Source: Streptomyces althioticus
GTDB lineage: Bacteria; Actinomycetota; Actinomycetes; Streptomycetales; Streptomycetaceae
Assembly (NCBI GenBank): GCA_014649355.1
Contig: BMSW01000005.1
Coordinates: 434,001-498,000 of the forward strand
Direction of reading: 5' to 3'
Length of the DNA: 64,000 nt
In this document: positions 60,162 through 64,000 of the stretch, piece by piece
How positions within the stretch are numbered: position 1 is the stretch's first letter
Layout of the letters: the number at the start of each line of letters is the position of its first letter
The notes under the pieces: model-generated
The model's database searches: none
Told to the model about the DNA's origin: nothing
The model's input: only the letters and a program-made list of their open reading frames with translations
Made by a program: the position numbers and the translations under genes

Positions 60162-62378
60162 GTGCCCCGCTTCAGCGTCATCGTCCCCGTGTACGAGGTG
60201 CAGGCGTATCTGCACGCCTGTCTCGACTCGGTGCTCGGGCAGTCCTACCGCGACCTCGAGCTGATCGCCGTCGACGACCGCTCCCCCGACGGCTGCGGGG
60301 CGATCCTCGACGACTATGCGGCCCGCGACGACCGGGTGCGGGTGCTGCACCTGGAGGAGAACGTGGGCCTCGGCCGGGCCCGCAACGCCGGCATGCCGCA
60401 CGCGACCGGCGACTACCTGCTCTTCCTCGACAGCGACGACACCCTCACCCCGGGCGCGCTGCGCGCCCTCGCGGACCGGCTCGACGAGACCGGCGACCCG
60501 GACGTGCTGGTCTTCGACTACGCCCGCACCTACTGGTGGGGCGGCACCCGCCGCAACGTCCTCGCCCATGTGCTGGCCGAGGCCTCCGCGAGCACCTTCA
60601 CGGCGGCCGAGCGGCCGGAGATCCTCGACCTGCTGATGGTGGTGTGGAACAAGGTCTACCGGCGTGACTTCGTCGAGCGGGAGGGCTTCACCTTCCCGCC
60701 CGGCTACTACGAGGACACGCCCTGGACGTTCCCGGTGCTGCTCAGCGCGGAGCGCATCGCCACCCTGGACCGGATCTGCCTGTACTACCGGCAGCGCCGC
60801 CAGGGGAACATCCTGTCCACGACCAGCCGCAAGCACTTCGACGCGCACGAGCAGTACGCGCGGGTGTTCCGGTTCGTCGACGCGCGCCCGGCGCTGGCGC
60901 ACTGGCGGCCGTTCCTGCACGCCAAGATGGGCGAGCACTGTCTCGACATCCTGTCCAAGCCGGACCGGCTGCCGCCGTCGGACCGGGCCGAGTTCTTCCG
61001 CCGCACCGCCGAGATGTTCCACGCGCACCGCCCGCCGGACGGGCGGGTCCCCGCGGAACTGCGCGTGTTGGAGGGCTCGTACGCCGGGTACGTGCTGCGC
61101 CGCCGGGCCACGCGGACCGGCCGGGACCTGCAGCGGCGGGCCCGGCAGGCGCGTACGGCGACGGCGGCGCGGGCGGTGCGCGCCCGGTCGCTGCTGCGCC
61201 GCCCGCTGGACCCGCACCTCGCCGTGTACTCGGCGTTCTCGCACCGCGGGATGCTCGGCGACCCGGCGGCCGTCTACCGCGCGGCCCGCGAACTCGCCCC
61301 GCACATCCGGGGCGTGTGGGTGGTCGCCGACGAGGAGCGGGCCGCGTCCCTGCCGCCGGGCACCCCGTTCGTGCTGCCGGACACGGCGGAGTACCGCCGG
61401 GTGACCGAGCGGGCCACGTACTTCGTCAACAACGTCAACTGGGCGGGCACGCTGGTGAAGCGGCCGGGCAGCGTGCACGTCCACACCCACCACGGCACCC
61501 CGCTGAAGTACGCGGGCGCCGATCTGCTGGAGAAGCCCGGCGCGCGGCTGCACTTCGACGTGCCGCAGATGCTGCGCCGGGCCGACCGCTGGGACCACAG
61601 CCTGGTCGCCAACCGCCATTCCGAGCTGGTGTGGGAGCGGGCCTTCCCCTGCCACTTCACCTCGCTGCGGTCGGGCTCCCCGCGCAACGACGTGCTGGTG
61701 CGCGGGGACGAGGAGCGCGCCCGCGCGACCCGGCAGCGGCTCGGGATCCCGGAGAGCGACACGGTGGTGCTGTACGCGCCGACCCGCAGGGACTACCGCA
61801 GGGACGGTCTGGTGGAGCGGATCGACCTGGCCCGGTTCGCCGCCGACCTGGGCGAGGGCCGCACCCTGGTGGTCCGGCTGCACCCCACGCTCGCCGACGG
61901 GCCGGCCCGCGGACTCGGCCTGTCGGAGCTGCACCGGCGGGGCGTGCTGGTGGACGCCACCGACGAGCCGGAGGTGCAGGACGTGCTGCTCGCGGCGGAC
62001 GTCCTGGTCACCGACTACTCGTCCGTGATGTTCGACTACGCCCTGCTGGACCGGCCGGTCGTGGTGCACGCCGACGACTGGGACGCCTTCCGCGCGAGCC
62101 GGGGCGCGTACCTGGACGTCACGGCCGGGCCGCCGGGCCATGTGACGCGTTCCTACCGGGAGCTGGCGTGGCTGTTCGCGTCGGGCACCTGGGCGGACGA
62201 GGAGTCGGCGCGGCTGCGGGCGGCGTTCCGGGAGCGGTTCTGCGAGTACGACGACGGGCGGGCCGCCGAGCGGGTGGTGCGCGCCGTGATGCTGGGCGAG
62301 CCGCTGCCGGAGCCCTCCGGCGACCCCGGCCTGCTGCCCGCGCAGACCGCCGGCCGCGACCTGCTGACCCCGTCGTGA
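60162..62378 (+). CDS. GT2-TagF-like fusion, copy 3 (both halves intact)
   Basis: This 738-residue protein has complete motifs in both domains. GT2: VDDRSPDGCG, LDSDDTLTPGAL, VWNKVYRRDFV, GYYEDTPW. Glycerophosphotransferase: HTHHGTPLKYAG, GSPRNDVLV, YAPTRRDYR, VVRLHPTLAD, VTDYSSVMFDYALLDRPVVVHADD. It probably adds sugar or glycerol phosphate to a wall teichoic-acid-type polymer at the inner face of the membrane. The GTG follows GAGGAG. It overlaps the next gene by GTGA. Confidence 0.88.
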   Translation: MPRFSVIVPVYEVQAYLHACLDSVLGQSYRDLELIAVDDRSPDGCGAILDDYAARDDRVRVLHLEENVGLGRARNAGMPHATGDYLLFLDSDDTLTPGALRALADRLDETGDPDVLVFDYARTYWWGGTRRNVLAHVLAEASASTFTAAERPEILDLLMVVWNKVYRRDFVEREGFTFPPGYYEDTPWTFPVLLSAERIATLDRICLYYRQRRQGNILSTTSRKHFDAHEQYARVFRFVDARPALAHWRPFLHAKMGEHCLDILSKPDRLPPSDRAEFFRRTAEMFHAHRPPDGRVPAELRVLEGSYAGYVLRRRATRTGRDLQRRARQARTATAARAVRARSLLRRPLDPHLAVYSAFSHRGMLGDPAAVYRAARELAPHIRGVWVVADEERAASLPPGTPFVLPDTAEYRRVTERATYFVNNVNWAGTLVKRPGSVHVHTHHGTPLKYAGADLLEKPGARLHFDVPQMLRRADRWDHSLVANRHSELVWERAFPCHFTSLRSGSPRNDVLVRGDEERARATRQRLGIPESDTVVLYAPTRRDYRRDGLVERIDLARFAADLGEGRTLVVRLHPTLADGPARGLGLSELHRRGVLVDATDEPEVQDVLLAADVLVTDYSSVMFDYALLDRPVVVHADDWDAFRASRGAYLDVTAGPPGHVTRSYRELAWLFASGTWADEESARLRAAFRERFCEYDDGRAAERVVRAVMLGEPLPEPSGDPGLLPAQTAGRDLLTPS

Positions 62379-63640
62379 GGCCGCGCACCTGGGTGCTGCT
62401 GCTGGCCGCCCTGTTCGCGCTGATGCAGCTGGCCACCGTGGAGGGCCGCGACACTCCCGACAGCAAGAACTACGTGTCGTACGCGCTCAGTCTGACCGGC
62501 GCGGACAAGCGGGAGGCGGCGGCCGCCACCATCGACCACTACTGCGCGGGGAAGGCGGCGATGGCGCACCGCGCGCAGCTCGTGGACGTGGTGCGCTTCC
62601 ACGCCCCGGACCCCGCGCCCCGGGTGCTCCAGGAATGCCGGGAGCAGGAGTGGCGGCAGGTGGAGGCGCGCCTCGCGGCCGGGGACACCGCCGGGCACAC
62701 GGTGCCGTTCATGCCGGAGCGGTTCATGCGGATCTTCGAGGTGCGGCCCGGCTATCCGCTGGTCCTGGCGCCGTTCGTCGCGCTGCTCGGGGTGACGTGG
62801 GGGGTGTGGACGGCGGGCGTGCTGATCACCTGTGCGGGCGGGGTGTTCGCGTACCTGGTGCTGCGCACGCTGGCGGCCCCGGTGCCGCTCGCGCTCACCG
62901 GGATGGCGCTGTACCTGGTCCTGCCGTGCGGGACGACGGCGATGCGCCCGATGACCGAGGGCCTGATGCTGGCGCTCACCCTGGCCGCGTTGTGGGGCTG
63001 CGCCCTGGTGCTGGGCGGGACGAGGCCCCGGGCGGGGCTCGCGCTCGTCGCGGGCGCCCTGTTCGCGCTGTTCACGGTGAAGCACTCGCAGGCGCTGTTC
63101 CTCGGTGCGTGTCTGGCGGCGGCGGGCGTGGCGGTCGCGGCACGGCGGCGGTGGCGCGGGATGCCGGCGGGGCGTGGTCCCGTCGCGCTGGCCGCGGTGG
63201 GGTGCGCGGGGGTGCTGGGCACGGTGCTGGTGTCCCGGCTGCTGGGCCACCCGTCGGTGTCGGACAGCGTACAGGACCTGCTCACCGGCCACTTCGCCCG
63301 GCCGGACCGGGAGCGGCCGTGGGCGGAGTTCTTCCAGCTCCAGGGGAACTTCTGGATGGAGTGGGCGCGGCGGCAGCTGTGGGAGCCGTTCTTCGTGGCG
63401 GCGCTGGCGGCGGGCGTGCTGGGAGCCTTGCGGCGGCCGGCGTTCGGGGCCTTCCTGGCCGCGGCGGCCTGCACGGGGTTCCTCAACCAGGCGGGGCACC
63501 CGGACATCAACATCTGGGGCGACCGGCTGATCACGCTGGCCTGGCTGCTGCCGGTGCTGGGGGTGCCGCTGCTGCTGGAGCCGGTGCTGCGGCGGGCCGT
63601 GGTGCCCGCGCAGGGGGCGCCGGTGGAGCCGGTGGGCTGA
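62375..63640 (+). CDS. Polytopic membrane protein, GT-C-like
   Basis: This 421-residue integral membrane protein has about ten segments. After the first (VLLLAALFALMQLATVEG), an outer loop starts GRDTPDSKNYVSYALSLTG, an acidic pattern seen in GT-C glycosyltransferases that use lipid-linked sugar. No family-specific motif confirms this. The GTG overlaps the stop of GT2-TagF copy 3, so it is in the wall-polymer operon and may add sugars to that polymer outside the membrane. Confidence 0.75.
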   Translation: MRPRTWVLLLAALFALMQLATVEGRDTPDSKNYVSYALSLTGADKREAAAATIDHYCAGKAAMAHRAQLVDVVRFHAPDPAPRVLQECREQEWRQVEARLAAGDTAGHTVPFMPERFMRIFEVRPGYPLVLAPFVALLGVTWGVWTAGVLITCAGGVFAYLVLRTLAAPVPLALTGMALYLVLPCGTTAMRPMTEGLMLALTLAALWGCALVLGGTRPRAGLALVAGALFALFTVKHSQALFLGACLAAAGVAVAARRRWRGMPAGRGPVALAAVGCAGVLGTVLVSRLLGHPSVSDSVQDLLTGHFARPDRERPWAEFFQLQGNFWMEWARRQLWEPFFVAALAAGVLGALRRPAFGAFLAAAACTGFLNQAGHPDINIWGDRLITLAWLLPVLGVPLLLEPVLRRAVVPAQGAPVEPVG

Positions 63641-63736
63641 CCGGGTGTCACCCGAAGCGGTGACGGCTGGTCAGAACCGGGCCGCTCACGGGAACATTGG
63701 GCAAATGCCTCGAATGCCCCTTTCTCTTCGCATCCG

Positions 63737-64000
63737 ATGAGCGCCGGCGTCCTCGTCCGGCGCCGCACGGTGGACGGCGCCACGGCGCTGCGCGGCGGCG
63801 GGTCCTGGCGCCCGTCGCCGTACCAGTGCGCCGGCTTCCTGTTCTTCCTGGTGATGACCCTGGCGTTCTGGCGGGTGCCGCTGTGCTGCGACGCCGGTCA
63901 GCACGCGGCGGTCGTGGAGCGGCTCAAGGCCGATCTCCTGCGCCCCCGGCACCCGATGGCGGACCTGCCCGGCGCGGGCAGCCCGTACTACTCGCCGTAC
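63737..64000 (+). CDS. GT-C-like membrane protein, partial (3' end outside window)
   Basis: Only the first 88 codons are visible. After a basic lead, one membrane segment (about 32-50, CAGFLFFLVMTLAFWRVPL) is followed by CCDAGQHAAVVERLK, an acidic loop like that of the preceding gene. The ATG at 63737 has no strong ribosome site. It is probably a second polytopic transferase of the same cluster. Confidence 0.65.
   Translation, partial: MSAGVLVRRRTVDGATALRGGGSWRPSPYQCAGFLFFLVMTLAFWRVPLCCDAGQHAAVVERLKADLLRPRHPMADLPGAGSPYYSPY

Overview
The window is high-GC actinobacterial chromosome, almost certainly Streptomyces. Support comes from very high GC at third codon positions, frequent GTG and TTG starts, tightly overlapping operons, in-frame TTA codons confined to single genes, and gene content and order that, from memory (no search was run), match the conserved core block around SCO2943-SCO2983 of S. 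coelicolor. It is ordinary core chromosome with a few accessory spots, not a prophage or plasmid. No CRISPR array, transposase or integrase gene was seen.

Layout. 1-3.0 kb: an MFS exporter cut by the window edge, a tRNA-Cys whose 3' half is duplicated 84 bp downstream (an attachment-site-like scar), and an orphan protein with two SUKH-4-like immunity domains. 3.0-8.1 kb: a three-gene xanthine-dehydrogenase-type operon (FAD, 2Fe-2S and Mo subunits) whose Mo subunit lacks two hallmark active-site motifs. 8.4-13.3 kb: a sugar ABC importer plus GH20 hexosaminidase operon preceded by a DasR-type (dre-like) site, so probably for chitin or GlcNAc oligomers. 13.4-18.3 kb: DUF3039, YqgE, MurA, HU and an NAD-type malic enzyme. 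18.6-22.5 kb: a HelD-type helicase and a SigU/RsuA-like ECF sigma/anti-sigma pair. 22.7-26.2 kb: a CGNR regulator, an NnaR-like HemD-winged-helix regulator and NarK. 26.3-32.3 kb: a membrane protein and a matA-matB-acyltransferase operon (PNAG-type extracellular polysaccharide). 32.4-36.9 kb: LysR/MFS divergent pair, a LacI regulator with a TTA codon and a perfect palindromic operator, and a secreted PHB-depolymerase/CE1-type esterase.

37-43.7 kb: tmRNA (ssrA) with smpB, a TTA-containing CtpA-type protease, ftsX-ftsE, a 63-residue zinc-ribbon membrane protein, an LAETG sortase substrate and prfB. 43.7-51.1 kb: a 148-bp tandem repeat tract, the Ser/Thr kinases pkaB and pkaA, and a divergent FHA-FtsK/SpoIIIE-like protein. 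51.1-64 kb: a 172-bp tandem duplication, a second sugar ABC importer whose MalF-type permease carries an extracytoplasmic insert, then a wall-polymer cluster of three consecutive GT2-TagF-like fusion proteins and two GT-C-like membrane proteins (the last cut by the window edge).

The most interesting signals are: (i) the three GT2-TagF paralogues, where copy 1 has lost both catalytic-type histidines of the glycerophosphotransferase half, copy 2 has lost GT2 motifs, and copy 3 keeps both; (ii) T-x-V-L-P repeats shared by the polysaccharide protein MatA and the kinase PkaA, with an FHA protein encoded next to PkaA; (iii) the Xdh-like Mo subunit without GGGFGGK and without the catalytic Glu; (iv) short dispersed repeats that form tandem arrays and in one case supply the N-terminal coding sequence of a permease.
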